Of a stretch of 64,000 nt of DNA, positions 18,100-26,161 are shown piece after piece. The position numbers were made by a program, and so were the translations under genes. Position 1 is the first letter of the stretch. The number at the start of each line of letters is the position of its first letter. The notes beneath the pieces were generated by a model. That model searched no databases. It was not told the origin of the DNA and worked only from the letters and a program-made list of their open reading frames with translations. This stretch comes from Aquimarina algicola (GTDB lineage: Bacteria > Bacteroidota > Bacteroidia > Flavobacteriales > Flavobacteriaceae), in assembly GCF_006443095.1 (NCBI RefSeq), contig NZ_VFWZ01000006.1:124001-188000 (forward strand). Direction: 5' to 3'.

Positions 18100-19071
18100 T
18101 CATTTTGTACTTTCTGCTGATTCTGCATTTTTGATTGCTTCTCTAAGACTGTCTCTTTCTGATAAATGTTTATCGCTTACCTTTTTACAATCTATCCAAT
18201 CATTTTTTAAACTTTCTGTTTTGTGTAACGCTCGTTCTAAATCTTGCTCAATTTGAATGTAATAATAGCTTTGATTAATAGGGAGCTGAGGCATTGGTTG
18301 TACAACAACATCATTACAGGGATAGGAGTAATTATTATCTAGAATAGGTTTTTTTCGACCTTTTGACTTCTCCTTACTGTCTTCTTCTTTCTCTACTTTG
18401 CTTGTCGCAGCATAGGATGGGTTACCTCCATTTGAACTTCCTTCAAAGACATCAAGCATTTCATCGAGTTTGGCTTCAAGTCCATAACATCCACCGATAG
18501 ATGAGTGTAAAAGGTTTGTATATTTAAATGTTTCCAGAAGCTGTTTTAAAACAGTGTCGGTCATATCGCAAACCATGATTATTTTTTCTTCGTATACTTC
18601 TATACACTGGATCACTTCTGCCTTGTCTTCTTCACTAACATTCTTGAGACATTCTATTTCTTTCTTGAACCCTATGATCTTATGCTTTAACCCTTTTTCA
18701 CCGTTGTAATCGTAGAAAGTATCAAAAATTGATTTTACAAGCCCTAATAATCTTTTGAAAGCTTTTACCGTTTCTGCAGAGTTATCACAAACGATGCCTG
18801 TTTGTTCTATAAAGAAACTGAGTTCTTTTACGATAGCATCTGCGTTTTCGTCGGTTTCTTTAATAATATCATTCCAGTTTTTAAGCTTCATTTGCCATGC
18901 TAAAGAGCTTTGATATTCTGCATGCGCCTTAATGGTATTTGCACTGGATATATTGTATTTGTTGCTAACGGTTTCTAATCGTCTTTTCCACTTGGATAAG
19001 CAGTCTTTCCCTTCAGGGCCATCACCACCTCCATCTTGGCAGCAAGTATTATCTTTTAAAAAATGTATCAT
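18100..19071 (-). CDS. unrecognised helical protein inside the eCIS operon, 323 aa
   Basis: I do not recognise a family. The sequence is mostly predicted helix (for example NDIIKETDENADAIVKEL and EKIIMVCDMTDTVLKQLL) with a short Cys-containing N-terminus (NTCCQDGG), several scattered cysteines and a low-complexity Ser/Glu/Lys segment near residues 225-240, then a second helix to the C-terminus. There is no signal peptide or membrane segment. It sits between another unknown helical gene and the main tube gene, spacing 31 and 38 bases, so it is probably an eCIS part: an assembly chaperone, an inner-tube cargo or a sheath-associated protein are all possible. Similar size and style to its 303-aa neighbour suggests an ancient duplication, which I cannot prove by eye. 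Confidence 0.6.
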   Translation of the reverse strand: MIHFLKDNTCCQDGGGDGPEGKDCLSKWKRRLETVSNKYNISSANTIKAHAEYQSSLAWQMKLKNWNDIIKETDENADAIVKELSFFIEQTGIVCDNSAETVKAFKRLLGLVKSIFDTFYDYNGEKGLKHKIIGFKKEIECLKNVSEEDKAEVIQCIEVYEEKIIMVCDMTDTVLKQLLETFKYTNLLHSSIGGCYGLEAKLDEMLDVFEGSSNGGNPSYAATSKVEKEEDSKEKSKGRKKPILDNNYSYPCNDVVVQPMPQLPINQSYYYIQIEQDLERALHKTESLKNDWIDCKKVSDKHLSERDSLREAIKNAESAESTK

Positions 19072-19102
19072 GATTAATTCTCTTTGTTATAAAAATGTCT
19101 AA

Positions 19103-20014
19103 TTAGTCTTGATCAGATGTTACGCTATGTTGATGTCTGCGTTTTTTTCGATCACCATACCCACTATGCTCAGATTCGTAGCAGTTATTGGTTTCTTTAC
19201 AAAGATCTAGTAGGCTATCGTCGTGCTGCTCATCACACACAAAATGCCTCACTTTTTCTAAAGCTTCTTTTTTAATACCTTCAGCTTTTTTATCACAGGT
19301 TATTTGTGCTAGTTCTTCTGCAATGGCATTAAGTTCTTCTCTACATTTGACTGTTTCTGTCGTTGTTGATTGAATATTGTCACTCACAGTAGATTTAAAC
19401 TGATCTGTAGACATATTCAACTTTGTCATAAAATCTTTGAGACTTTGGGTATTTGTAAAGGTTTGAATACCTGCTATACTCACCACAGAATCAAATGCAT
19501 TTTGCCCTTTTTCATCCAGAACTTTAGTGATATCAAGAATTTCATTTAGACTTGTATGTGTATTTGCCTTTTTACCGTCTTTTGTTGATTTACCCGTTTT
19601 TGGTAATACTTTATTTTTAAAACAGTTTGACATTGCACAAGCTGCATTATGAGCTTCTTCTATTTTAATACGCATCTGGTTCAAAAGCTTTGATGACTCT
19701 TGTATACGTTTTTCTATCTCATCATCTTTTGCGATGTACTCATCAATATTTTTTTTGATTACTTCTGTAGTTTTTGAAGTTTTAATTACTACATAGCTCA
19801 TTATATCCTGATATAGATCGTTTGATTCTTCTGCTTTGTTAAGACTACATATCTTATATCGTTGAACTGTTTCTTTTGAGGATCGAAGTGTCTCTTTGGA
19901 ATCAAACATACTAGTTGCTGTTTCCTTATCATTTTTTATGACCTTGAGACTTTCACATATCACTGTGTCCGCAGTTCTGGCATTGCTATTCTCAGCATTA
20001 TTTTTATTTGCCAT
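19103..20014 (-). CDS. unrecognised coiled-coil-rich protein inside the eCIS operon, 303 aa
   Basis: No family recognised. The N-terminus is polar (MANKNNAENSNARTADTV); long helical stretches follow (EKRIQESSKLLNQMRIKIEEA and EELNAIAEELAQITCDKKA, in pieces). About eight cysteines are spread over the helices, and the C-terminus is charged and His/Arg-rich (GYGDRKKRRHQHS). No signal peptide or transmembrane segment. It lies 28 bases after the sheath gene and 31 bases before the 323-aa helical gene. Its location among structural genes argues for a role in particle assembly or for a payload; the basic tail could be a docking peptide. Function is not assigned. Confidence 0.6.
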   Translation of the reverse strand: MANKNNAENSNARTADTVICESLKVIKNDKETATSMFDSKETLRSSKETVQRYKICSLNKAEESNDLYQDIMSYVVIKTSKTTEVIKKNIDEYIAKDDEIEKRIQESSKLLNQMRIKIEEAHNAACAMSNCFKNKVLPKTGKSTKDGKKANTHTSLNEILDITKVLDEKGQNAFDSVVSIAGIQTFTNTQSLKDFMTKLNMSTDQFKSTVSDNIQSTTTETVKCREELNAIAEELAQITCDKKAEGIKKEALEKVRHFVCDEQHDDSLLDLCKETNNCYESEHSGYGDRKKRRHQHSVTSDQD

Positions 20015-20042
20015 ATTGATTTTTTTTATGGTTTATGATTTT

Positions 20043-21440
20043 TTATTCAGAAAGCATTTTATGACTAAATCTCAGAATGATAAATTCTGCAGGTCGTACT
20101 ACCGCCATACCGATTTCTACAATCATTCTACCCTCCCAAACATCGACTTCATTCATGGTTTCGTTAAGACCAACTTTTACATAAAAAGCCTGTTCTGGTG
20201 TAGTACCCATAAGTGCTCCTGCTCTCCATTGCTGTACCAAAAAGTTATCAATCATTGATTTTACTCTTGTCCAGGTATTGAGATCATTGGGTTCAAATAC
20301 GAACTGAAGCGTAGCTTTTTTTACGGATTCTTCTACCATATTAAAGAATCGTCTTACCGGAACATATCTCCATTCATTACTATTACCTGCAAGTGTTCTT
20401 GCTCCCCATAATATTGCAGGACCTCTACCGGCAAACGAGCGAATTACATTGACCGATTTACCTGCATTAACATCAACATTCAAGTCTTCTTGTTGCTGAT
20501 CGGTAACCCTCATTTTGGGTTGTATCACAAAATCCATACTTACATTTGCAGGTGCTTTCCATACCCCTCTTGAAGCATCAACACTTGCATATAATCCTAC
20601 AACTCCCGGTGATGGAGGCATTTCTAAAGGAAAATCTCTGATTGTACCTTGCGCTCTAAAATAGGTGGCATTATTAGCCTGTTTTAATTCTTGTAAGGTC
20701 CCGCTAAAAGATCCTGTTACGTTTACATTAGCATCACCTGTGCCTTCTCCTCCATAATAATAATTGATAATCGTATCTACATTAGGAAAATACGTTGCTC
20801 CATATTTTAATATGTTTTCTTCTGCACCTATAGGAGCATCACGCATCGTATTAATATTAGCCAGTAAATTAGATTCTGCAGGATCTTGCCAAATATCCAT
20901 TACTGTAAAACGGTCTTTTAATTTGACACACATATCCAACGACGCCTTAAAAAGATTATAGAAATTGGACGATAATTCTATACCTTGTGCATCAGGATAT
21001 ACATATAGTGTTATTTCATCAACTTTTTCTGTAGCATTAAGTCCTGCCAAAAGTGTATCAAAATCAACTAATTTTGTAGTATAATCCCCAACAGAAACTA
21101 TCCAACATGGTCCTCCCCCATTAGCAAAAAACATTTGTAATGCATAATGCATTAGATACTTGGATCTATTTTCTATTGAAGCTAAAACCGAAGTAGGGTT
21201 ATTTACATCTCCTGTAATATTTACTGTCAAACCAGTTTCTATATCCGGAGCACCAAAAAAACGTTCGTATTCTAATAAAGAAGTAATTCTTTTTGGGTCA
21301 TTGGTAAGAGAATTACCTCTTTCATCCAATGCTTTTTCTGTATAACCAATAAAAGCAGGAATAGCTGTTTCTACCTGAGCTATCGATGGTGGAAGTTTCG
21401 GAATTTCTTCTATATAAACTCCTGGCGTTTTGTAATTCAT
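20043..21440 (-). CDS. eCIS contractile sheath protein, 465 aa
   Basis: A phage-tail-sheath family protein. The N-terminus YKTPGVYIEEIPKLPPSI and the C-terminal domain (IRSFAGRGPAILWGARTL, YVPVRRFFNMVEESVKKA, then EIGMAVVRPAEFIILRF, in pieces) are classic for Pvc2-4/Afp2-4 and T6SS-like sheaths. The protein forms the contractile outer sheath. Only one sheath gene is in the window, whereas PVC/Afp clusters have three. The 126-base gap upstream is the largest inside the operon and could hold an internal promoter that raises sheath expression. Confidence 0.96.
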   Translation of the reverse strand: MNYKTPGVYIEEIPKLPPSIAQVETAIPAFIGYTEKALDERGNSLTNDPKRITSLLEYERFFGAPDIETGLTVNITGDVNNPTSVLASIENRSKYLMHYALQMFFANGGGPCWIVSVGDYTTKLVDFDTLLAGLNATEKVDEITLYVYPDAQGIELSSNFYNLFKASLDMCVKLKDRFTVMDIWQDPAESNLLANINTMRDAPIGAEENILKYGATYFPNVDTIINYYYGGEGTGDANVNVTGSFSGTLQELKQANNATYFRAQGTIRDFPLEMPPSPGVVGLYASVDASRGVWKAPANVSMDFVIQPKMRVTDQQQEDLNVDVNAGKSVNVIRSFAGRGPAILWGARTLAGNSNEWRYVPVRRFFNMVEESVKKATLQFVFEPNDLNTWTRVKSMIDNFLVQQWRAGALMGTTPEQAFYVKVGLNETMNEVDVWEGRMIVEIGMAVVRPAEFIILRFSHKMLSE

Positions 21441-21566
21441 AATGTCATTTTTATAAAAGTTTAATTTTAATTATTCGAGAAGCTTCTTTTAATTTGTTAA
21501 CACTTAATCATAAATTATATAAGCTTACTTGTCAAAGACTTTTTGTGATTGATTTACATAAAAAAC

Positions 21567-22892
21567 TCATGACGAATTCAATAATCGGTTTGATGGATTA
21601 ATAAATATATCTGAGTATATTTTTTCTTGTTCTACTTTTATTGCTGTCTGCTGAGGTGGCGGTAATAGCAATGAGTTCCCATTTTTAAAAGGCACCAAAG
21701 TACTAGTCAATCCTTTTGGTTTAATCGATGTTAACCGTTTGCCATTATGTTGTAAAAAAGCAGATGTTGCTGTGATTTCTGATGCATTAAATGCTACTTC
21801 TTTATTATATCTCCAATAAGTTTTTCTATTTGTGAATCTAAGCTCAAAAACTGGGTGCGAGACTTTATCTCCGTTTGCGTTTATTTTGGCTTTCAAAAAA
21901 CCATTAGTATCTAATAAACTAAAAGGACTGTTTTGCTCGTCTAATCTTATGTCAATAACCCCTAATTGATTTCTGTCATATAAAGAAGAATTAAGATACA
22001 AGGGATAGATCAGCTCTAAACCGGAATCTCCTGTAATCTTGAGCGTATAAAACCCATTAGGGATTAAAGCTGCCGTACTATTGTTTGTTTCTTTTTCAAA
22101 ATCCAATACTACATCTCTTGTAGTTGTAGTGATCGTTTTTTGTAATGTCTTTACTGTTGAGTTTCCTGAATCTAGTAGCTGAAACTCTAGTTGTGTATCG
22201 TTTTGCGGTTCTTGTATTTGATATTTGAATACGTGTGGTAGAAGGATTTTATCAGCTTGGTTTACAAACCTTTTATCATCTGTATCCTCCCAATGATCTG
22301 CTTGATTACTATTTGTGTTTTGTAATGCTTCTTTTGTAATTCCCCCAAAATTTGCTAAAGCCCCCATTTCATAGTTTCTGCCTTGTTGGAATTGAAGTAT
22401 CGTATTAGAGAGAGGGTAAGAAGTATGAGGAGTTTGTGTCGCATTGACAAATTCTGTTTTACCTTTATTCGTAAAATAATAGATTGATGGTAATATTGAT
22501 TTTAACCCAATATTTGTAATACTATTAAACAAAGTAACCACAGGTCTTATATTAAAGCTTACGTGCAAATCTGTATTCAACTCAAAACGTGGCTTGTACC
22601 GTACCTCTCCTGATAAGTTTTCAGGAATCACTTCTATACCTACTATAAAGCCTAATGCAGTTTTTGCAAATACCAATTTATTTCTTCTCAGATTTTCTTT
22701 TGTAACTGTATCTGGTTCAATACTTAGTATGTTACTAACATCATACGACCGATTAAGAAGTTTTTTTGATAGTATATTTTCTTTATCAGATTGATTTCTG
22801 TCATAGAAAGAAGTTCCATCTCCCGTAATAAGATAGTAGTCATGAAATACTCTAATTTCAAATAGCCTTTTAAAAATTATACTATTACTCAT
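21567..22892 (-). CDS. unrecognised eCIS-associated protein, possible cap/terminator adaptor, 441 aa
   Basis: I do not recognise a family. The N-terminus SIIFKRLFEIRVFHDYYL is followed by beta-rich sequence with an internal Ig-like look (KYQIQEPQNDTQLEFQLLDSG, then GFYTLKITGDSGLELIYPLYL, in pieces), and the C-terminus is PNRLLNSS. No signal peptide. It begins 2 bases after the Pvc16-like cap gene ends and precedes the sheath gene, so it is translated with the cap. By position it could be the protein that joins cap to sheath or tube end; AlgoCIS is known to have a cap adaptor, but I cannot show homology. Other possibilities are a surface fibre or a membrane anchor factor. Confidence 0.6.
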   Translation of the reverse strand: MSNSIIFKRLFEIRVFHDYYLITGDGTSFYDRNQSDKENILSKKLLNRSYDVSNILSIEPDTVTKENLRRNKLVFAKTALGFIVGIEVIPENLSGEVRYKPRFELNTDLHVSFNIRPVVTLFNSITNIGLKSILPSIYYFTNKGKTEFVNATQTPHTSYPLSNTILQFQQGRNYEMGALANFGGITKEALQNTNSNQADHWEDTDDKRFVNQADKILLPHVFKYQIQEPQNDTQLEFQLLDSGNSTVKTLQKTITTTTRDVVLDFEKETNNSTAALIPNGFYTLKITGDSGLELIYPLYLNSSLYDRNQLGVIDIRLDEQNSPFSLLDTNGFLKAKINANGDKVSHPVFELRFTNRKTYWRYNKEVAFNASEITATSAFLQHNGKRLTSIKPKGLTSTLVPFKNGNSLLLPPPQQTAIKVEQEKIYSDIFINPSNRLLNSS

Positions 22893-22894
22893 AT

Positions 22895-23530
22895 TTAGTT
22901 AATATTTGTAACATTTTGGTTATTGACCAATTCTTCTACGAGTGGAGCAGATATTCCTGAATTTTCTTTTATACTGATCAGCCTTATTTTGTACATCGCA
23001 GATGGTACTTGTTTACCTCCAAGAGATCCCCATAGGTGATTAATTTGTTCAAAGGTTAATGTATATAGTTCTACATTAAGCTTTATTTCTTCTTTTACCT
23101 CTTCTGAAATGTTACTATCGCTAGAAATTGAACTGAATGGAGAATTCTGAACTGTAAAGCTTTTTTTGGCTTGAAAAAACTGAATAACAAGTGATAATCG
23201 TTCTAATGCAAATTCGTATGCATCTTGCAAATCTTGGCCTAAGGTTGCAGAAACAAGAATATAAAGATTAAGAAATACAGGAGGCTCAACATACTTTACT
23301 CCATTTGGTGTTCTAAGAATATTACTACCATTTTTTAAAGTACTTTCTTCTTCGGTATTTACAAGAGTAATGACCACCTTATTATTTAGATCAGTTTGGC
23401 CATCATTATCCATCAAGGCAATATTATGTAGAATAACATCACTTTGAATAATAGAATCTCCTTGACTTTTATTTTGAACAATGTAATTACTTAGCTCATC
23501 CCTGAGCAGTTTCAATACTAACCCTATCAT
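22895..23530 (-). CDS. eCIS cap protein, DUF4255/Pvc16-like, 211 aa
   Basis: The N-terminal region LVLKLLRDELSNYI, NKVVITLVNTEEESTLKNG and VEPPVFLNLYILVSA matches the DUF4255 family, the tail-terminator/cap (Pvc16/Afp16) that ends tube and sheath growth. In PVC/Afp the cap is the last structural gene; here it is the first gene of the operon. The start is an ATG preceded by a 212-base intergenic region after the LuxR-type regulator gene, the best place for the operon promoter. Family assignment is strong from the sequence pattern. Confidence 0.88.
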   Translation of the reverse strand: MIGLVLKLLRDELSNYIVQNKSQGDSIIQSDVILHNIALMDNDGQTDLNNKVVITLVNTEEESTLKNGSNILRTPNGVKYVEPPVFLNLYILVSATLGQDLQDAYEFALERLSLVIQFFQAKKSFTVQNSPFSSISSDSNISEEVKEEIKLNVELYTLTFEQINHLWGSLGGKQVPSAMYKIRLISIKENSGISAPLVEELVNNQNVTNIN

Positions 23531-23600
23531 GTGTGAAAATTAATTTTAAGAACACAACTTGATCCCTATCACAAATACAAGTTATTCTTAAAGTTTTGCT

Positions 23601-23624
23601 GTTTATAAGTGTGTTACTATAAAC
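23601..23624. promoter_or_regulatory. 24-bp inverted repeat upstream of the eCIS operon (possible operator)
   Basis: GTTTATA at 23601-23607 and TATAAAC at 23618-23624 are exact reverse complements separated by 10 bases. The site lies about 70 bases upstream of the first eCIS gene, in the only sizeable gap before it, a place where a dimeric regulator such as the adjacent LuxR-type protein could bind. AT-rich inverted repeats of this size also arise by chance, so this is a candidate only. I found no clean TTTG/TAnnTTTG promoter here. Confidence 0.3.
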
Positions 23625-23676
23625 AAAAGCCCCAGTTTTTGGATTGTCTAAGTTTTTAAAAAAAGGAAGGCAAATC

Positions 23677-23696
23677 AATCCCCATTTTTAGGGATT
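23677..23696 (-). terminator. weak hairpin after the LuxR-type regulator gene
   Basis: AATCCC (23677-23682) and GGGATT (23691-23696) can pair around an 8-base loop, about 46 bases past the regulator stop codon on the minus strand. The T-run on the minus strand begins only some 12 bases later, so it is a poor intrinsic terminator. Partial termination between regulator and eCIS operon is possible. Confidence 0.25.
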
Positions 23697-23742
23697 TTGA
23701 GATATAGTTAATTATTTAACAAAAAGTTAATCAATTCTTAAA

Positions 23743-24435
23743 TTATAAGTCCAAAACTTTTGAAGCTTCTTTAATAAGCTGTGCCGTGTTTTTTACCCGA
23801 AATTTTTGAATAAGATGTTTGCGGTGTGATATTGCTGTATGATTACTTATAAAAAGTTTATCTGCTATCTCTTTAGAAGAAAGTCCATCTGCGATAAGTT
23901 TAAGAACTTCTTGTTCTCTTGACGATATTTGACAAGGGTTATTATCCAAAGGGCAAACTCTTCTATATCCTCCATTAACTTTAATACATTTTTCTATTTC
24001 TTCTTTTTCGGATACATCAAAAAATAGATTCAAAGCAAACATCTTACGTTTTATCTGATATATAAAGATTTCATGTTTCAGAAAAATTTCTTGTTCATGT
24101 AATCCTCTAACATGATATTGAAGCGTAATAGAATCACTAATAGGTGGTGTTTCAAGGAACTCAAAAATTTTATTTCTTATTTTTTGAACCTCACAAGATC
24201 TAATTAATGAAAACCAAAAATCCCAACCTCTATCCAAAAAAACATCAGTATCAAAACCTAGTACTTTTTTAAATATCTTGTTTGAATACAAAAACCTATT
24301 TTCCTTGATCAAATAGATACTAATCATAAGATCTTTGAGATCATCACATGTATTTACTATTTTAGAAATTTCAGGAACAAACCCTTTTTGGCTTAAACAT
24401 TCCGGAGGGGTACAAATATTTTGATCAGGTTTCAT
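23743..24435 (-). CDS. PAS-like/LuxR-type transcriptional regulator, candidate eCIS regulator, 230 aa
   Basis: The C-terminal part (about residues 170-228) is a GerE/LuxR helix-turn-helix: SSREQEVLKLIADGLSSKEIADKLFIS followed by HTAISHRKHLIQKF (in pieces). The N-terminal 150 residues look like a PAS sensor (KENRFLYSNKIFKKVLGFD), with no receiver aspartate signature. The longest frame starts at GTG 24444, but the ATG at 24433-24435 is the better start and is used. It lies directly upstream of and in the same orientation as the eCIS operon, separated by 212 bases, so control of that operon is a reasonable inference. No DNA-binding site is proven; an inverted repeat sits in front of its own gene. 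Confidence 0.82.
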   Translation of the reverse strand: MKPDQNICTPPECLSQKGFVPEISKIVNTCDDLKDLMISIYLIKENRFLYSNKIFKKVLGFDTDVFLDRGWDFWFSLIRSCEVQKIRNKIFEFLETPPISDSITLQYHVRGLHEQEIFLKHEIFIYQIKRKMFALNLFFDVSEKEEIEKCIKVNGGYRRVCPLDNNPCQISSREQEVLKLIADGLSSKEIADKLFISNHTAISHRKHLIQKFRVKNTAQLIKEASKVLDL

Positions 24436-24465
24436 AGAGTACACTTTTAGAATAAAAATGATTGT

Positions 24466-24492
24466 ATTTGTGAGTACTTAAAATTCACAAAT
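24466..24492. promoter_or_regulatory. 27-bp inverted repeat upstream of the LuxR-type regulator (possible autoregulatory operator)
   Basis: ATTTGTGA (24466-24473) and TCACAAAT (24485-24492) are perfect 8-base arms separated by 11 bases, lying about 30 bases upstream of the regulator ATG. The half-site TCACAAAT occurs again at 23569-23576, some 40 bases upstream of the first eCIS gene. A shared half-site in both candidate promoters would fit one regulator controlling itself and the eCIS operon, but chance is not excluded. Confidence 0.35.
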
Positions 24493-24519
24493 TATTTTCA
24501 TAGAAACAATAGGTGCAAC

Positions 24520-24542
24520 AGGGGGTTTTACCCCTTTTTTTT
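24520..24542 (+). terminator. short G/C hairpin plus T8 tract in the divergent region
   Basis: AGGGG and CCCCT can form a 5-bp stem with a 6-base loop, followed directly by eight T residues on the plus strand. It looks like a small intrinsic terminator, but no plus-strand gene precedes it. It could end antisense transcription across the regulator gene or be part of the regulator's promoter. Confidence 0.3.
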
Positions 24543-24752
24543 GCTAAAAAACTCTACCGAAATCAACTTGTATATTCGTATTTACAGCATATCAGACAAT
24601 TACAACAAAAAACTATGCTTTAACCATAAATATTTTGTTTTTTTACCATAAAAAATAAACATCACAATTTCATTTTCATTCAAAAAACTATTCATTATAT
24701 TGAATCTATACTCACATTATTTCACTTCTTAAACAGACTATATTATAAATCA

Positions 24753-25829
24753 ATGCACAAAAGAGAGAAACATATAAAAGGAAGAGGAGCGCAAGAGAAG
24801 GTACAGAATAGATTCTCAAATCACTATCATGAAAACCGTGATGATTTTTTAAATTATTGTTTCTCCCAAAACGAACCTATAGATAAAATTAAAACAACAT
24901 TTATTGAAACTTTTCCAAAAACTATTGTAAACAAGGTTACAAGTCCTGATGTACATATGGCTTATTCCCTCAATCCATACCAAGGATGCGAACATGGTTG
25001 TATTTATTGTTATGCTAGAAACTCTCACGAATACTGGGGATATGGTGCAGGATTAGATTTTGAAAGTAAAATTCTAGTCAAGAAAAATGCCCCAGAGTTA
25101 TTAGAAAAAAAATTAAAAAGCAAAGATTGGAAAGCTGTACCAATTTCACTTTCGGGGAACACAGATTGCTATCAACCTATTGAAAAACAGTTGGAGATCA
25201 CTCGAAAATTACTTAAAATCTTCTTGAAATACAGACATCCTGTTGGTATCATCACCAAAAATGCTTTGATATTGAGAGATATTGACATTTTATCACAATT
25301 GGCAAAACATCACCTGGTTTCGGTATACATTTCAATAACCTCTTTACATGAAGAAACGAGAAGAATTCTAGAACCAAGAACAGCCAGTAGCATCAAACGT
25401 CTTAAAACTATTGAAGAATTAAATCTGCATGGTATTCCTACTCATGTAATGATGGCTCCAATTATACCATCAATAAATAGTCATGAGATATTACCACTAG
25501 CAAAAGAAGTGTCATCAAAAGGTGCCAAAAGCATCGGGTATACAATTGTAAGATTAAATGGTGCAATTGGAAAATTATTCACAACATGGCTGGACAATAC
25601 ATTGCCGGACAGAAAAGATAAAATCTTAAATCAAATCATGCAATGCCACGAAGGTTCATTAAACGACAACCAATATGGAAGACGCATGAAAGGCTCTGGA
25701 ATCATTGCAGATCAGATACACCAAACATTTGCTCTAGCAAGAAAAAAATATTTTTCTGAAGATTATAAGTTTCAATTTAATTGTGGGTTACATCAAGATT
25801 ACAAGAACTCACAATTAAGATTATTTTGA
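24753..25829 (+). CDS. PA0069-family radical SAM protein (SPL-like), 358 aa
   Basis: The motif C79-EHG-C83-IY-C86 is the CxxxCxxC [4Fe-4S] site of radical SAM enzymes, inside the context SLNPYQGCEHGCIYCYARNSH typical of the PA0069/SplB-related family. N-terminal KGRGAQEKVQNRF and C-terminal Cys (FNCGLHQD) also fit this family, whose biological reaction is not established to my knowledge; some relatives repair spore photoproduct. Start ATG follows an A/T-rich region. It is monocistronic, divergent from the regulator, with a hairpin terminator candidate downstream. Confidence 0.9.
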   Translation: MHKREKHIKGRGAQEKVQNRFSNHYHENRDDFLNYCFSQNEPIDKIKTTFIETFPKTIVNKVTSPDVHMAYSLNPYQGCEHGCIYCYARNSHEYWGYGAGLDFESKILVKKNAPELLEKKLKSKDWKAVPISLSGNTDCYQPIEKQLEITRKLLKIFLKYRHPVGIITKNALILRDIDILSQLAKHHLVSVYISITSLHEETRRILEPRTASSIKRLKTIEELNLHGIPTHVMMAPIIPSINSHEILPLAKEVSSKGAKSIGYTIVRLNGAIGKLFTTWLDNTLPDRKDKILNQIMQCHEGSLNDNQYGRRMKGSGIIADQIHQTFALARKKYFSEDYKFQFNCGLHQDYKNSQLRLF

Positions 25830-25892
25830 TGTTATGCAATGTATAGTGCTCTTCTTCCACATTTTGTTATTTTAAGTTAAAATAGCATATAT

Positions 25893-25923
25893 AAAAATCC
25901 CAAAGCCTATCGAATGGATTTTT
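25893..25923 (+). terminator. probable terminator after the radical SAM gene
   Basis: AAAAATCC (25893-25900) pairs with GGATTTTT (25916-25923) around a 15-base loop. The 3' arm is itself T-rich and is followed by TCTCATTT. It lies about 65 bases past the stop codon of the plus-strand radical SAM gene. Confidence 0.5.
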
Positions 25924-26126
25924 CTCATTTCCAGCACACAAAACATTCAAAAAGAATAATTTTACTCCCAAAAAATTAAAATTAAAGCTAATTTTTAACG
26001 GTTTTTTTACTAAACTAAAGTTAATTAACAATTAAAAAAAAGTTAATATCTATTAATTTCTGTTTAATTTATTAGAGTAAATTTTCCCTTATTTTAACAT
26101 CTTTATTTTTCTGTTTAACCCTTTGA

Positions 26127-26161
26127 TTCTCAGTAATGCAATAGTGTTGCATTACTGAGAA
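26127..26161. repeat. perfect 15-bp inverted repeat with 5-base loop
   Basis: TTCTCAGTAATGCAA at 26127-26141 is exactly complementary to TTGCATTACTGAGAA at 26147-26161, loop TAGTG. No T-run follows on either strand, so a plain intrinsic terminator is unlikely. It stands about 180 bases upstream of the subtilase gene and could be an operator, an RNA hairpin or a small repeat family member. Confidence 0.75.

Larger units (their letters stand above)
24445..24752. other. 308-bp divergent intergenic region between regulator and radical SAM gene
   Basis: This AT-rich region should contain both divergent promoters. It holds an inverted repeat (24466-24492) near the regulator start and a G4/C4 hairpin with a T-run (24520-24542). 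The remainder, about 24545-24752, is A/T-rich with no gene, RNA or clear promoter motif that I can see. Confidence 0.6.

Noticed and set aside
19896..20258. 120-codon plus-strand frame across the sheath gene end
   Set aside because: It spans antisense parts of two supported minus-strand genes, with no RBS or recognisable domain.
21510..21537. Minus-strand TTGACA and TATAAT in front of the sheath gene
   Set aside because: The spacing is only about 10 bases, wrong for a sigma-70-type promoter, and Bacteroidota use TTTG/TAnnTTTG instead. An internal sheath promoter remains possible but is not supported by this match.
23496..23678. 60-codon minus-strand frame overlapping the start of the Pvc16-like gene
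   Set aside because: It overlaps the cap gene start and has no similarity or RBS; the intergenic region is better explained as promoter DNA.
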